Below are positions 36,625 to 46,190 of a stretch of 64,000 nucleotides of DNA, one piece after another (within the stretch, counting starts at the first letter, position 1; each line of letters opens with the position of its first letter). Under the pieces are notes generated by a model, which was not told the DNA's origin, did no database searches, and saw nothing but the letters and a program-made list of their open reading frames with translations. Source of the DNA: Novosphingobium sp. Rr 2-17. GTDB taxonomy: Bacteria; Pseudomonadota; Alphaproteobacteria; Sphingomonadales; Sphingomonadaceae. A program made the position numbers and the translations under genes. The stretch lies in assembly GCF_000272475.1 (NCBI RefSeq), contig NZ_AKFJ01000085.1, positions 124,001 to 188,000 of the forward strand, in the 5' to 3' direction.

Positions 36625-37317
36625 TCAGGCGCGCGCAGCGTAGATCATCCTGCCTTGGCCCAGGAACGCGAAGACATCGTCCAGCTTGTTTTCGCCCACC
36701 GCAAAGCAGCCTTGGCTACGGCCCAGCATTCCGTGGGAAGCGATCATCGCGTCGTCGGCGTACCATGCGCTGTGGATGACCAGGGCGCGCTCGCGGGCGT
36801 TGCTGTTGGTGGGGTCAAGACCCACCAGCCGCTGCGATCGACCATGTTTGCCGACGTAGTAATCATCGGCGATGAAAGCGCCCTCGCTGGAGGCGTTCGA
36901 TCCGACCATGTTGGAAAATCGCTTGAGATAGCCGGTATGATCCGGGTCGGAACCGGACCCGTGTGCCACCAGCAGGCGCGAGGCGTTGCCGTTGACGACA
37001 TCGAGGAAATGCAGCCGCGCTTCGGATGAGGGTGCGGTGAAATCGACGATGGCGATGCGGTCGCGCGCCTTGATCGATCCGGCGTGTTCGTTGAGCGCAG
37101 CCAAGGCGCGCTCCAATAGCCGGGGATTGACCGAAAAGCGCGATCCCGGCGACGTCGTGATCGAGGATATCGGCAACGGTGAGGCTGGCAGCGGTGGAGC
37201 CCGCAACGATGGCCCCACCAATGGCGGCGTGGCCGCGCGCACAACCAGAGCGGCTGCCACGGCCGCGCCCGACGACATCAACGCACGGCGCGTGGAAGGA
37301 ACAGGTATATCGACCAT
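36625..37317 (-). CDS. Murein L,D-transpeptidase-like protein (YkuD-related)
   Basis: A 230-residue secreted protein with a Tat-like signal (STRRALMSSGAAVAAALVV). The catalytic part contains the family pattern ALVIHSAWYAD followed by SHGMLGRSQGCFAV, with the probable catalytic Cys in SQGCF, and an N-terminal half with RDRIAIVDFTAPSSEARLHFLDV. Members link or trim peptidoglycan peptides, or process other substrates; this branch (murein L,D-transpeptidase catalytic domain family) is short and lacks a binding module. It converges on the esterase with 21 nt between the stops. Confidence 0.85.
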   Translation of the reverse strand: MVDIPVPSTRRALMSSGAAVAAALVVRAATPPLVGPSLRAPPLPASPLPISSITTSPGSRFSVNPRLLERALAALNEHAGSIKARDRIAIVDFTAPSSEARLHFLDVVNGNASRLLVAHGSGSDPDHTGYLKRFSNMVGSNASSEGAFIADDYYVGKHGRSQRLVGLDPTNSNARERALVIHSAWYADDAMIASHGMLGRSQGCFAVGENKLDDVFAFLGQGRMIYAARA

Positions 37318-37405
37318 CCCGTCTTAATGGGAACATGTCTCTGTATTAGAAGGGCTTTTGCGACGAACAGTGCGATCCCCCAGTGCGATCGCACCGTCCT
37401 CGTGC

Positions 37406-37987
37406 TTACTTCTTTTCGCCCGGCAGCGGACCGTTAGCCAGACCCAGTTCTTTGGCCAGGCCCCAGTTGCTCCATTCCAGAATGTAAAAATCGCGGCGCG
37501 CGATGAGCCATTTGTCCTTCTGCTTGACGTAGTGGTCGCGATAATAGCCCTGCGACATCACGACCGGGCCGTAGCCGGGCTTTTCCGCGATGATCTGGAC
37601 ATAGCACAGGCCCGTCGCCGTCCCGTTGCCGGTCAGGGTGACGACGGGGTTGGTCACGTTGTGGCGCAGTTTGCCCAAGTGAAGTTGGCCGTCGTTGACC
37701 TTCGAGGCGGGATTGTACTTGTCCTGGTCGCTCTTGGCGGCAGCGATGATGCCGGCGCGGCCTCGCGCAAATTCGTAGTGCATCGTCTGGTCGTACAGCA
37801 CCGCGTCGGGGGTGAAGAGGTCGGCATAGCCTTCGATGTCGGAGGAGTTATGGGCCACGGCATAGCGGTACATCAGCTCGGTAATCATGAAACGGTCGAG
37901 CGCATCCCTGTACGCATCGGCGTTAGCCGGAGCCGCCGCTGCGCTCATCAGCGCCGACGCAACGGCAATTGCCAGACCCTTTTTCAT
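37406..37987 (-). CDS. Secreted SnoaL/NTF2-like protein
   Basis: A protein of about 193 residues from ATG 37987 (GGAG nine nt upstream); an ATG at 38002 is an alternative. Signal peptide [23 protein letters not shown]. The mature part has the cone-fold pattern of SnoaL-like proteins: [35 protein letters not shown], then [12 protein letters not shown] and [14 protein letters not shown]. Relatives are isomerases, dehydratases or binding proteins for small hydrophobic compounds. No catalytic residue can be assigned and the neighbours give no pathway. Confidence 0.85.
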   Translation of the reverse strand: MKKGLAIAVASALMSAAAAPANADAYRDALDRFMITELMYRYAVAHNSSDIEGYADLFTPDAVLYDQTMHYEFARGRAGIIAAAKSDQDKYNPASKVNDGQLHLGKLRHNVTNPVVTLTGNGTATGLCYVQIIAEKPGYGPVVMSQGYYRDHYVKQKDKWLIARRDFYILEWSNWGLAKELGLANGPLPGEKK

Positions 37988-38299
37988 ATCGTCTTCTCCC
38001 AAGTTGGCTGTGTTCTATGTTCTGCAGTATTCCTAATATCTCGGAAAATATCGTCAAATGATTGTTTGGCAGCCGCTGCTTCAGACGCGAATGCTATCGC
38101 TCATTATGGCGATCGTGTGTTCGGCCTGGCCACGCTGGAACTTGTAGTGGCGCGGAGAGGGGGGCCTGGTCCCGACGATGTTCGCCGATCGGCTTCGTCT
38201 TCGATGCGGAAATTTTCTCGATCCAAATCCGTTTCGCGCGCCATGTCTCTTAAAATGGGAGGGGCGCAAAGATTGCGAAGAGGCCCTGAAGGAACGTTC
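37988..38299. other. Divergent intergenic region between SnoaL-like and MCP genes
   Basis: About 310 nt that must hold promoters for both directions. The frame of the MCP gene stays open across it, but the reading there is Arg/Ser-rich without a ribosome site. No palindrome longer than about 6 bp stands out, and no (T/C)CTATAA box is seen. Confidence 0.4.
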
Positions 38300-39607
38300 A
38301 TGACGAAGTGGTATCGTGAAACCGCGCCTATCCGACAGAAACTGTTCTTCACGTTTTGCGTGATGACGGGGCTGGTAGGACTTGCTGCGCTGACAGCGAG
38401 CCTGGCGACAAGTTTCGGTGGTATCGCCATGGGGTTGTTGACGGGAGCCGTAATCGCGGGGGTTACCGCGTTTGTCGGCGCATGGTTCCGTACCGCGATT
38501 GCCGACCCCTATGTGACCACTGTCGTACGTATGGAGGGCCTCGCCGCCGGTGACCTGTCGAGCCCGATCTTGTTTACCGAAAACGAAGATTGCGTAGGTC
38601 GGTTAACGAAGGCAATGTTCACCTTCCGTGACGCAGCGGTGGCGCAAAACGACAGCGCGATCGAGCAGAGACAGGTGGTGGACACCGTATCGACGCATCT
38701 GGCAGAATTGTCAGCCGGCGACCTGATGGCTGCGATCCGCATCGATTTCCCAAGCGAATATGCGGCGCTGAAGACCAACTTCAACGGTGCGCTCGACAGC
38801 TTGCGTGCGCTCATCACTTCGGTCAGCGAGAGCGCGTCCTCGATCCGAACGGGTTCCGGCGAAATTGCCGACGCATCGGAGGATCTTGCTCGCCGCACCG
38901 AAGGCAATGCCGCCAGCCTGGAACAGACCGCGGCAGCGGTCACCCAGATGGACAGTCGCCTGAAAGCGACCGCCACAGCGGCAACTAGGACGGTTGAGCG
39001 CGCCGATCTGGCGATCGAGACGGTTGGCAGCGGACGCGCAATCGCCGCCGAAGCGGTTCAGTCGATGGGGCGCGTGTCTGAAAGCGCCAAGGGTATCGAC
39101 AGCGTGATCGAAGGGCTCGACAAGATTGCCTTCCAGACTCGCGTATTGGCGATGAACGCCGCGGTCGAAGCAGGGCGTGCGGGCGACGCGGGGCGGGGGT
39201 TTGCCGTCGTAGCCGATCTGGTGTCGGCGCTCGCGATGCGGGCCGAGGAAGAAGCGAAGCGTGCGCGTGACCAATTGACCGCGACGCAGAACGAGATCGT
39301 AGTCGCGGTCAATGCGGTTCAAAAGGTGGACGGTGCCCTGGCCGGGATCTCCGGCGATGTCGGTCATGTCCACGAATTGTTGGCAACGATCGCAAGCGAC
39401 AATCAGGCGCAGTCGGTCGCTATCACGCAGATTTCGGCCGCAATCCTGACAATGGACTCATCGACCCAGCAGAATGCCGCCATGGTCGAAGAGACGTCGG
39501 CTGCGGCGCGCAATCTTACCGGTGAGGTCTATTCGCTTACAGAAGCGGCAAACCGGTTTAACATCGACGATACCGGCGGTCGATCTAAGGCTCGCCGCGC
39601 TTCTTGA
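38300..39607 (+). CDS. Methyl-accepting chemotaxis protein 1
   Basis: Chemoreceptor, 435 residues. ATG at 38300 has AAGGA six nt upstream. Two hydrophobic segments close together near the N-terminus ([19 protein letters not shown] and [20 protein letters not shown]) leave almost no periplasmic part, so it should sense a membrane or cytoplasmic signal. A HAMP-like region follows, then the signalling hairpin with the tip [20 protein letters not shown] and the [12 protein letters not shown] helix. It lacks the C-terminal Trp-x-x-Phe tail of the two receptors downstream and ends in basic SKARRAS. A monocistronic gene by spacing. Confidence 0.92.
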   Translation: MTKWYRETAPIRQKLFFTFCVMTGLVGLAALTASLATSFGGIAMGLLTGAVIAGVTAFVGAWFRTAIADPYVTTVVRMEGLAAGDLSSPILFTENEDCVGRLTKAMFTFRDAAVAQNDSAIEQRQVVDTVSTHLAELSAGDLMAAIRIDFPSEYAALKTNFNGALDSLRALITSVSESASSIRTGSGEIADASEDLARRTEGNAASLEQTAAAVTQMDSRLKATATAATRTVERADLAIETVGSGRAIAAEAVQSMGRVSESAKGIDSVIEGLDKIAFQTRVLAMNAAVEAGRAGDAGRGFAVVADLVSALAMRAEEEAKRARDQLTATQNEIVVAVNAVQKVDGALAGISGDVGHVHELLATIASDNQAQSVAITQISAAILTMDSSTQQNAAMVEETSAAARNLTGEVYSLTEAANRFNIDDTGGRSKARRAS

Positions 39608-40003
39608 ACAGGCGATCGTGCACCAAATTGTGTGGCGGCAGGTGGCTGCCGCCGATATTTTGATTTGGGCGTCCTGACTTCCACACCTCGCGTGGTCCCG
39701 GTGGATCAAAGGTGGCGTGGGAGCGATATCGCCGAGGGCCGATTACTTTGCCGAAAGCCGCGCAAAGCGATGCAACCAGCAAGCTCGAAACCCCTCCGCA
39801 GCCGCCAGCGCGAGCCTTAAGGTCTGGCGCGCCCACCCCCATCATAAAATCCGCGCATTGAATATCAGCAGCGAGGAAAGAACTCGGGGTCATCGGTAAG
39901 AGCGGCAGCAATTTCGTGCAAAATTCCGGCTTCGCCGAAAAATTACTTGCGGAAGTATCTGGTTGGGGTAGCAAAGAAAGTCGGTAGGGGCAAGTATTTT
40001 GCA
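39608..40003. other. Intergenic region before the sensor kinase
   Basis: About 400 nt with no convincing gene. A minus-strand frame at 39585-39974 overlaps the MCP end and lacks a ribosome site. The last 60 nt are AT-rich and probably hold the kinase promoter and alternative starts. Confidence 0.35.
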
Positions 40004-42733
40004 GTGCAACACAAACGTAAGTTAAACCATCTTGGTAGAAGGCGCCAAAATATTGGCTCTTTGATAGTTAACGTCATTCGCTATGCCTTGCTAAGTTACC
40101 GGATATTACTGATCGCCTCCATCGGATTGGGGTTGGTGGCGCTGTTCGGCGTACTGATCGGCGATTCGGAAGTGCGCCGGTTTGGAAGAGTGGGCCTGGT
40201 TCCTCCTCTGGTGGCGATCGGTTACATGGCGGTAGCCATCGCGCTTCTTATCCCCCTGCGCTTCAAAACGTGGGTTGCGGCGACGTTCCTGGCAATTCCG
40301 ATCCTTGCAAGTGCTTTGGCGATCCTAGGGATTGCGATCTTCCCCCCGCGGGGGATCGGCGGGTGGAAAGTAGAGTTTGTCCCGCCGTTTTTTGAAACCT
40401 TAGTCTGTCTCCCTATTCTGACCATTGCGGTGGCGCTCGCTCGTCATCACGGCCGCGCGTTCAGTCGGGTGGCAGCGGCGCTCGCAAGCGTGACGTTTTG
40501 CGTCTCCATAATGTCGGGTGCCGCCCTGTTCCTGATCGGGCCGGCGGCGGGTGATATCGGCAAATCCCTACCGTCGTTGCCCTCGACGGCGCAGGCGATC
40601 ATGATATCGCTGGCGGTGCTGGCATGGGGCGGATGGCCGAAATGGGCCGAGATTCCGGGTCGCGGGCGGCAGCAGACCAAGATGTTGCTGTACACGTTGC
40701 CGATCGTAGTGCTGTTGCCCGCGCTCAATTCCTTGGTTGAGGTTGTGGTGAATGAGCGGGGGGGGCTCTCCTACCTCATGGTCGAAGTTTTTTCGACTGC
40801 CGTAAACGTCGCGGTCCTGGCAGCGCTGGTTTTCTGGACGGTCACCCGGCTGGCCTCGGAACATGCGACACTATGGGAAACGACGAATGCGATGGATTCG
40901 GCTCCGATCGCGCTGACTTCCGTCGACGGCGAAATTCTGCATTGGTCGCGGGGGTGCGAAGAGCTCTTTGGCTGGACCGCCGACCAGGTCGTGGGCCGGA
41001 ACAAAAGCGAGGTACTACAGTCGCGCGATGTAGTTCTAGCCAATTTCGGCCACAACGTCGGCGCGGCGGTCGACCAGCAGCGCGAGGTGATCGAACTGCG
41101 GAGCGATGGCACGCCGGTTCACGTCCTCGAACGCGCCCGCATCGTCCAGGCCGAAGGGCGCCCGCCTGTGCTCGTATACAAGATGACCGACATCTCCGAG
41201 CGCGTGAAAATGGAAGCTGCGCTTAAGGAAAGCGACGCCAATTTATCGCTCGCGTTAAACGCACAGCAGATCGGAACCTTTGATTGGGATGTGGCATCTG
41301 GCCTAGTGGTGGTCGATGCCGGGATGGAGCAGAGACTGGGGCTGCAGCCGGGCGAACTGACGAGCCTGTCAGGATGGACCGCGCGGATAGTGCCTGAGGA
41401 TCTCGACGGCGTGCGGGCGACGATCGAGGCCGCCGCCGCCAACCGTGCCGAACGCTACAATTTCAAATACCAGATGAACGTGCCGAACGGCGGACTGCGT
41501 TCGCTCGAAGGCTCGGGACGGCTGGTGTATGATGCCGAAGGAAAGCTCACCAAGATCGTCGGCGTTCATGTTGACGTGACCAATCGCAATGAGCGAGAGG
41601 CGGCGCTGATGGCTGAGCAAGAGCAGCTTCGGCTAGTGTTGAAGACCGTGCCTACGGCAATGGTGATTTTCGACGAACTTGGCATCATCAGAGCCTTCAG
41701 CGCCTCTGCGGAGCGCTTGTTTGGCTATACTGCCGAGGATGCGGTCGGCTGCAACGTGGAAATGCTCGCGGTGAAGCCCGACAATAATCAGCGGGCCGGC
41801 ACAATCATCGAACGGTATTTGGCGGGCGGCGTAAGCAATGTCACCGATCCCACGTCGATTACCTATGCCCGGCATCGTGATGGCAGTGCCGTCCCGGTCG
41901 AGCTCTGGATGGGTGACATGCATGTTGGCGACAAACGGCTTTTCACCGGCTTCGCGGAGGATCTTACCGAGCGGCTGACGTCGGAAAGGCGCTTGGCGAG
42001 GATGCACGACGAATTGCTCCATGCCTCTCGTTTGAGCACGGTCGGAGAAATGGCGGCCGGCCTTGCGCATGAGCTCAACCAGCCGCTTGCAGCAGCGACC
42101 TATTTCCTCGGTGCGGCGGATCGGATACTCGACGACCAAGCCAATCTCGAACAGGGTCGATCATTGCTGCGGCTCGGCGGCCAAGAGGCACTGCGTGCGG
42201 GCGAGATCATCCGGCGCATGCGCGATTTCTCTATGCTGAGCGGCATCGACATGCAGCTCGGGCAGCTTAGTACGATCATCGAAGACGCCGTATCGCTCGC
42301 CTTTGTCGGTAACGCGCGGTACGAGATTCGACTTGTGTACGATCTCGACCCGGCCGCCGAGAGGGTTCTGGTGGATCGGGTCCAGATCGGGCAGGTGTTT
42401 GTCAACCTGCTGCGCAATGCGACCGAGGAATTGCGCAAATGCCCTGCGGATGCGCGTTCTATCACGATCAGCACGCGTGAACAGGACGGGGACATGGTCG
42501 AGGTAAAGGTGGCGGATAGCGGCCCGGGTCTCGACCCCAAAATAATCAGTGAGCTCTACATGCCATTCGTATCGACCAAGCGCGACAAAGGAATGGGCTT
42601 GGGCCTTTCGATTTGCCGCCGGATCATCAAGGAGCATGGCGGCACGTTTGAGGCGGTGAACGGCGACAGCGGCGGTGCGGTCTTCCGATTTACCCTTTCG
42701 AAAAGCCCCGTGATGTCGGAGAAGCTTGCATGA
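40004..42733 (+). CDS. Membrane PAS sensor histidine kinase (FixL-like)
   Basis: Sensor kinase of about 909 residues. The N-terminal third has about eight membrane helices of an unrecognised MASE-like input domain. Three PAS-type domains follow (NAMDSAPIALTSVDGEILHWSRG; IGTFDWDVASGLVVVDAG; KTVPTAMVIFDELGIIRAFSASAERLFGY), then the kinase core: H-box GLAHELNQPLAAATY, N-box FVNLLRNATEEL, G1 VADSGPGLDP, G2 GMGLGLSIC. The last PAS and kinase core resemble FixL, but heme binding is not assured. The start is uncertain: GTG at 40004 is chosen; TTG at 39947 and 40061 are alternatives. The stop overlaps its response regulator by ATGA. Confidence 0.9.
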   Translation: MQHKRKLNHLGRRRQNIGSLIVNVIRYALLSYRILLIASIGLGLVALFGVLIGDSEVRRFGRVGLVPPLVAIGYMAVAIALLIPLRFKTWVAATFLAIPILASALAILGIAIFPPRGIGGWKVEFVPPFFETLVCLPILTIAVALARHHGRAFSRVAAALASVTFCVSIMSGAALFLIGPAAGDIGKSLPSLPSTAQAIMISLAVLAWGGWPKWAEIPGRGRQQTKMLLYTLPIVVLLPALNSLVEVVVNERGGLSYLMVEVFSTAVNVAVLAALVFWTVTRLASEHATLWETTNAMDSAPIALTSVDGEILHWSRGCEELFGWTADQVVGRNKSEVLQSRDVVLANFGHNVGAAVDQQREVIELRSDGTPVHVLERARIVQAEGRPPVLVYKMTDISERVKMEAALKESDANLSLALNAQQIGTFDWDVASGLVVVDAGMEQRLGLQPGELTSLSGWTARIVPEDLDGVRATIEAAAANRAERYNFKYQMNVPNGGLRSLEGSGRLVYDAEGKLTKIVGVHVDVTNRNEREAALMAEQEQLRLVLKTVPTAMVIFDELGIIRAFSASAERLFGYTAEDAVGCNVEMLAVKPDNNQRAGTIIERYLAGGVSNVTDPTSITYARHRDGSAVPVELWMGDMHVGDKRLFTGFAEDLTERLTSERRLARMHDELLHASRLSTVGEMAAGLAHELNQPLAAATYFLGAADRILDDQANLEQGRSLLRLGGQEALRAGEIIRRMRDFSMLSGIDMQLGQLSTIIEDAVSLAFVGNARYEIRLVYDLDPAAERVLVDRVQIGQVFVNLLRNATEELRKCPADARSITISTREQDGDMVEVKVADSGPGLDPKIISELYMPFVSTKRDKGMGLGLSICRRIIKEHGGTFEAVNGDSGGAVFRFTLSKSPVMSEKLA

Positions 42734-43350
42734 CCACACGCAGCATTTATGTCGTTGATGACGACCTGCCCGTTCGCACCGCGCTGCAAAGCCTGTTATC
42801 GACACTGCCCAATCTCATGGTTTTCGGCTATCGAACGGGCGACGATTTTCTCGCTGAGATCGAAACGCTCGGGCCCGGCTGTATCCTGCTGGACTATGAT
42901 ATGCCTGGCCGAAACGGTCTCAGCGTCTTGCGCGAGATTAGCCAGCTTGCTCCTAAATTCGGCGCGATCATCCTGACAGGCCAAGGCGCAACGTCGATCG
43001 CGGTGCAAGCCTGGAAGCTGGGCGCGCTGGATTTCCTCGAAAAACCGTGCGACCCCAATACCCTGTTCGAGGTGGTCGATAGAGCTTTCTCGACGATCGA
43101 GCGAGACCATATGACGGCCTCGGTCGCGGAAAACGCGCGTAACGCGATCGCGAGTTTGTCGGCGCGCGAAAGGGATGTCCTGACCGGTTTGATCGAGGGG
43201 AGGGCAAACAAGGTGATCGCCTACGATCTCAATTTAAGCCCCAGGACGGTCGAAATCTATCGCGCGAACCTGATGGACAAATTGAATGTGCGCAGTCTGT
43301 CTGAAGCGTTGCGCATCGCCTTTGCCGCAGGGCTTATTCCGATGAATTGA
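42730..43350 (+). CDS. FixJ-family response regulator (LuxR-type output)
   Basis: A 206-residue partner of the preceding kinase, joined by a 4-nt overlap. Receiver domain: acidic pocket VVDDDLPVR, phospho-acceptor Asp55 in LLDYDMPGRNG, conserved Thr in ILTGQGA and Lys in LEKPCD. C-terminal LuxR/FixJ helix-turn-helix: LSARERDVLTGLIEGRANK and LNLSPRTVEIYRANLMDKL. It should activate transcription when phosphorylated. Targets are not visible; the neighbouring motility genes are candidates by position only. Its 3' end overlaps the convergent small gene by 17 nt. Confidence 0.93.
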   Translation: MTTRSIYVVDDDLPVRTALQSLLSTLPNLMVFGYRTGDDFLAEIETLGPGCILLDYDMPGRNGLSVLREISQLAPKFGAIILTGQGATSIAVQAWKLGALDFLEKPCDPNTLFEVVDRAFSTIERDHMTASVAENARNAIASLSARERDVLTGLIEGRANKVIAYDLNLSPRTVEIYRANLMDKLNVRSLSEALRIAFAAGLIPMN

Positions 43351-43717
43351 GAGGCTTGCCGTGCTCGGCCTGCCATAGCTGCACCAAAGCGGGAATCGCC
43401 ACCCCCGCGTCGCTATAACGGATCGTGACCGTGTCATCGGTCTCCGCCAGTCTCTCTGCCGTGCGCGAGATGATGATGATCCGTCCCTTCCAGCATTGGT
43501 CGCGCAGCGTCTGGACCCATTCCGCCGGAGGTGCGTCGATCATCGACTCCTCAATGATCAACAGGGCGGTCGCGCGGATCTTTTTGCCTAGTGCTGGGGC
43601 AAGGTGGTCCACCGTTGAGATCGGCACTTCCCCAGCCATGCCAAGCCGCGCTGCGAGCAAGCTGCGCAGGCCGGGATCCCTGATGGCGAGAATAAGCTGG
43701 GCGCGCATCGCATTCAT
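43334..43717 (-). CDS. Small receiver-like protein without phospho-Asp
   Basis: A 127-residue protein reading AQLILAIRDPGLRSLLAARLG, ATALLIIEESMIDAP and GRIIIISRTAERLAE, which follows the strand-helix rhythm of a receiver domain. The acidic pocket and the acceptor Asp are missing, so it would be a pseudo-receiver. Start ATG at 43717 (or 43708). It converges on and overlaps the FixJ-like gene by 17 nt, and a CTCTATAAT box lies 21 nt upstream on both strands of the gap. It could be an unphosphorylated partner or antagonist of the FixL/FixJ pair, which is speculative. Confidence 0.65.
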   Translation of the reverse strand: MNAMRAQLILAIRDPGLRSLLAARLGMAGEVPISTVDHLAPALGKKIRATALLIIEESMIDAPPAEWVQTLRDQCWKGRIIIISRTAERLAETDDTVTIRYSDAGVAIPALVQLWQAEHGKPLNSSE

Positions 43718-43737
43718 CGATGTAAATTCATGAGAGC

Positions 43738-43746
43738 CTCTATAAT
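43738..43746. promoter_or_regulatory. CTCTATAAT box
   Basis: Copy of the (T/C)CTATAA(T) box seen before most motility genes here. It lies in the gap upstream of the pseudo-receiver gene start and reads toward the plus strand; its target is unclear. Confidence 0.3.
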
Positions 43747-44167
43747 TCGATTAACCATTAATATCGGATGGCGAAGAAAAGTGGCTTAAGGGATTTCACT
43801 CTATTGACCGCGCGTGCCGCATCGCAGCGTGGGTAATGTTTGAAATCACACGATATATTAAAATGACCCTAGGGCCTGTCCTTGGTCGCGCGAGCCACGC
43901 AGCGTCTCCACGATGGCCCGATCAATTGGGCCCCGCGACGCTGAGCCGCGTCCGGTGAGCATGGCTTGTTTGACCGACGCCGCGTAGATTTCGGTCACGT
44001 TGACGCAGCCTTGGGCAGCAGAGCTGTAACGAAGAAACACCGCAGTCTGCGGCCACGGCGCCCCCCTTACGAGATAATTGTACGCCGCGTCGGCCGACCG
44101 AACGCGCCAATTTCAATGACAAGCGTGGAAATATTGTTGTCGCAGATCGCATCGCTCCTTGGTGCCA

Positions 44168-44176
44168 TTCTATAAT
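44168..44176 (+). promoter_or_regulatory. TTCTATAAT box before the MCP remnant
   Basis: Likely -10 element, 74 nt before the remnant's ATG. Keeping this promoter may allow transcription of the remnant and of the globin-coupled receptor downstream. Confidence 0.38.
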
Positions 44177-44249
44177 CAAGGGGAGGTTCATGGGCAGATG
44201 AAGCGTCGATCGATAGCTTGCGCCGCTACTCAACCGACGGGACGATGCC

Positions 44250-44456
44250 ATGAACGTCATAAAATCATTTTCCGCTATTCGCTCCGTACAGTGGAAGATT
44301 GCTTTGCTGGCGGGATGTGGCCTCCGTGCCGCGCGGCCCGCCGCTCCATCCGTTCCCGCGAAGAAGAAAACGGCGGCACCGTGCCGCTCGCCCGTCAAGG
44401 CACGGCCGGCGATGGCGCTGGCCGATGGTACGTCGGAGGACTGGAACGCGGTCTAA
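44250..44456 (+). pseudogene. Remnant of a chemoreceptor gene (N-terminus joined to C-terminal tail)
   Basis: A 68-codon frame. It begins like a receptor (MNVIKSFSAIRSVQWKIALLAG, start of a membrane helix when split at residue 14) and then runs straight into a tail like that of the receptor at 46191-48080: KKTAAPCRSPVKARPAM matches [17 protein letters not shown], and the end EDWNAV matches DDWNAF. Everything between, including the ligand, HAMP and signalling parts, is gone. An internal deletion of a fourth receptor explains this best. It could still be expressed as a free CheR/CheB-docking tail, although the last Phe has become Val. Confidence 0.7.
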
Positions 44457-44516
44457 CCTAACCGGCCCAATTTGAAGGGTGGACCCAAGCGAGTCCAGAC
44501 AAAGGGAAATGAGAAA

Positions 44517-46064
44517 ATGGCGATCCACGAGGATGTGCTTTCACGTTTGAAGTTCATGAACATCGGGGAGCGGGAACAGACGGCCCTGGCAGGGATACAG
44601 CCGACGATCGCGTCGTTGATCGGGGGGGCGCTGGATCGCTTCTATGCCAATGCGCGCGCAACGTCCGAGACCAGGGCATTCTTCCGCGATGATGAGCATA
44701 TGAAGCGGGCCAAGTTGGCGCAGGAAGTACATTGGCTCAAGATCGCGAGCGGCAATTTCGACGATGATTTCCATTCCAGCGTCCGCCGGATCGGGGCGGT
44801 CCACGCCCGTATCGGGCTCGAGCCGCGCTGGTATGTTGGCGGCTATGCATTGGTCCTCGAAGAATTGATGCGGGGCGTCGCCAAGCGCTGCTCGCCGTGG
44901 CGCCGGTTGCTCTCGCTGTTTCGCACGCCCAGCGCGACCGAGGCCAGCATAGCGGTCGTAAAGGCGGCGCTGCTCGATCTCGAAATGTCGATTTCGATCT
45001 ATTTCGAACAAAATCAACTCGAACGTGATGAGGCGATTGCGAGTCTGGGCACTGCACTGCAGGCGCTCTCCGAAGGCAATCTCGTTTCGGAACTCAACGC
45101 GTTGCCCACGAATTTTGCTGCGCTGGAGCGCGGTTATAGCGATACGCTGCATTCTGTACGTCGCATGATCCTTGCTGTGACCGAGAGCACCGTCGGCATT
45201 CGCACCGGTTCGAACGAAATCGCGCAGGCCTCCGAAGATCTCGCGCGCCGCACCGAGAGCAATGCCGCCAGCTTGGAAGAAACCAGCGCCGCATTGGTGC
45301 AGATCGACAACCGGTTGAAGGCGACGGCTGTCTCTTCCGCAAGGACCGTGGCGAGCGCCGACCAGGCGATCGCCACGGTCGATGGCGGTCGCGCGACCGC
45401 TGACGAAGCGGTGCAGGCGATGGGCCGGGTGAGCGACAGCGCCAAGGGCATCGACAGCGTGATCGAGGGGCTCGACAAGATCGCGTTCCAGACGCGCGTG
45501 CTGGCGATGAACGCTGCGGTTGAGGCAGGCCGTGCCGGCGATGCGGGCCGCGGTTTCGCGGTGGTCGCCGATCTCGTCTCGGCACTGGCGATGCGGGCCG
45601 AGGAAGAAGCCAAGCGCGCCCGTGATCAGCTCACGCTGACCCAGACCGATATCGTTACTGCCGTGCAGGCAGTGCAGAAGGTGGATGGCGCGTTGGCCAA
45701 CATCTCTAGCGATGTCGGCGAAGTCCATAGCTTGCTCGGCAAGATGGCCGACGACGCCACCGTCCAATCCTCGGCGATCACGCAAATCAGCGCGGCGATC
45801 AGTGCGATGGATCAATCGACCCAGCAGAATGCCGCGATGGTTGAGGAAACCTCGGCAGCGGCGCGCAACCTGACAACCGAGGTGGGTTCGCTCGCCGCGC
45901 AGGCCGCGATGTTCAACACCGGAGCTACTGCGGCGGCTGGCCGTCCTGCCGCGCTGGCGCAGTCGCCACGCAAGGGGAGCAAGACGTTCGCATCCGTACG
46001 TGCGCCAGCGGCCTCCTCGCTTCCAGTAATGGCCGCAAATGCCGACGCTTGGAATGCCTTTTGA
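44517..46064 (+). CDS. Globin-coupled aerotaxis receptor (HemAT-like MCP)
   Basis: A soluble 515-residue chemoreceptor. The N-terminal protoglobin domain (about 1-170) shows [19 protein letters not shown], an aromatic-rich helix with [15 protein letters not shown], and [20 protein letters not shown] with the probable proximal heme ligand His96. There is no membrane segment. A linker (about 175-235) leads to the methyl-accepting hairpin with the tip [20 protein letters not shown]. The C-terminus ends in a flexible stretch and DAWNAF, a possible CheR/CheB tether. It should steer movement by oxygen or another gas. Start ATG at 44517; the frame extends to 44472 without need. Confidence 0.93.
   Translation: MAIHEDVLSRLKFMNIGEREQTALAGIQPTIASLIGGALDRFYANARATSETRAFFRDDEHMKRAKLAQEVHWLKIASGNFDDDFHSSVRRIGAVHARIGLEPRWYVGGYALVLEELMRGVAKRCSPWRRLLSLFRTPSATEASIAVVKAALLDLEMSISIYFEQNQLERDEAIASLGTALQALSEGNLVSELNALPTNFAALERGYSDTLHSVRRMILAVTESTVGIRTGSNEIAQASEDLARRTESNAASLEETSAALVQIDNRLKATAVSSARTVASADQAIATVDGGRATADEAVQAMGRVSDSAKGIDSVIEGLDKIAFQTRVLAMNAAVEAGRAGDAGRGFAVVADLVSALAMRAEEEAKRARDQLTLTQTDIVTAVQAVQKVDGALANISSDVGEVHSLLGKMADDATVQSSAITQISAAISAMDQSTQQNAAMVEETSAAARNLTTEVGSLAAQAAMFNTGATAAAGRPAALAQSPRKGSKTFASVRAPAASSLPVMAANADAWNAF
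45225..45924 (+). repeat. Direct repeat copy A (MCP signalling domain)
   Basis: About 700 bp in the globin-coupled receptor that match copy B at a constant offset of 1995 bp with no gaps. Long stretches are base-for-base identical, even at third positions, for example around the [12 protein letters not shown] codons. Recent duplication or gene conversion is implied. Confidence 0.8.
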
Positions 46065-46127
46065 ACCGGCGGTCCATGTGAAGGTCTGCAAACAGATTGT
46101 AGCGAAGGACCTTTCCGCCGTTCGCTC

Positions 46128-46136
46128 TTCTATAAT
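46128..46136 (+). promoter_or_regulatory. TTCTATAAT box before MCP 3
   Basis: Likely -10 element, 54 nt before the receptor's ATG at 46191, in a 126-nt gap after the globin-coupled receptor. Confidence 0.42.
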
Positions 46137-46190
46137 TTCTCTATGCGCTTGTCCGAAATATGGGCGCGCAGCACTTTGTCTGGAGCCATC

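Larger units (their letters stand above)
43718..44249. other. Long intergenic region before the MCP remnant
   Basis: About 530 nt without a convincing gene. It contains two CTATAAT boxes (43738-43746 and 44168-44176) and a small GGCCC-N8-GGGCC inverted repeat near 43915. Parts may be decayed remains of the chemoreceptor whose ends survive just downstream. Confidence 0.4.

Noticed and set aside
37358..39607. A 749-residue receptor starting at 37358
   Set aside because: Its first 314 residues are antisense to the SnoaL-like gene and the intergenic region; the receptor starts at 38300 with a good ribosome site.
43914..43932. GGCCC-N8-GGGCC inverted repeat in the gap before the receptor remnant
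   Set aside because: Short arms in GC-rich DNA arise easily by chance; no second copy and no clear gene to control.
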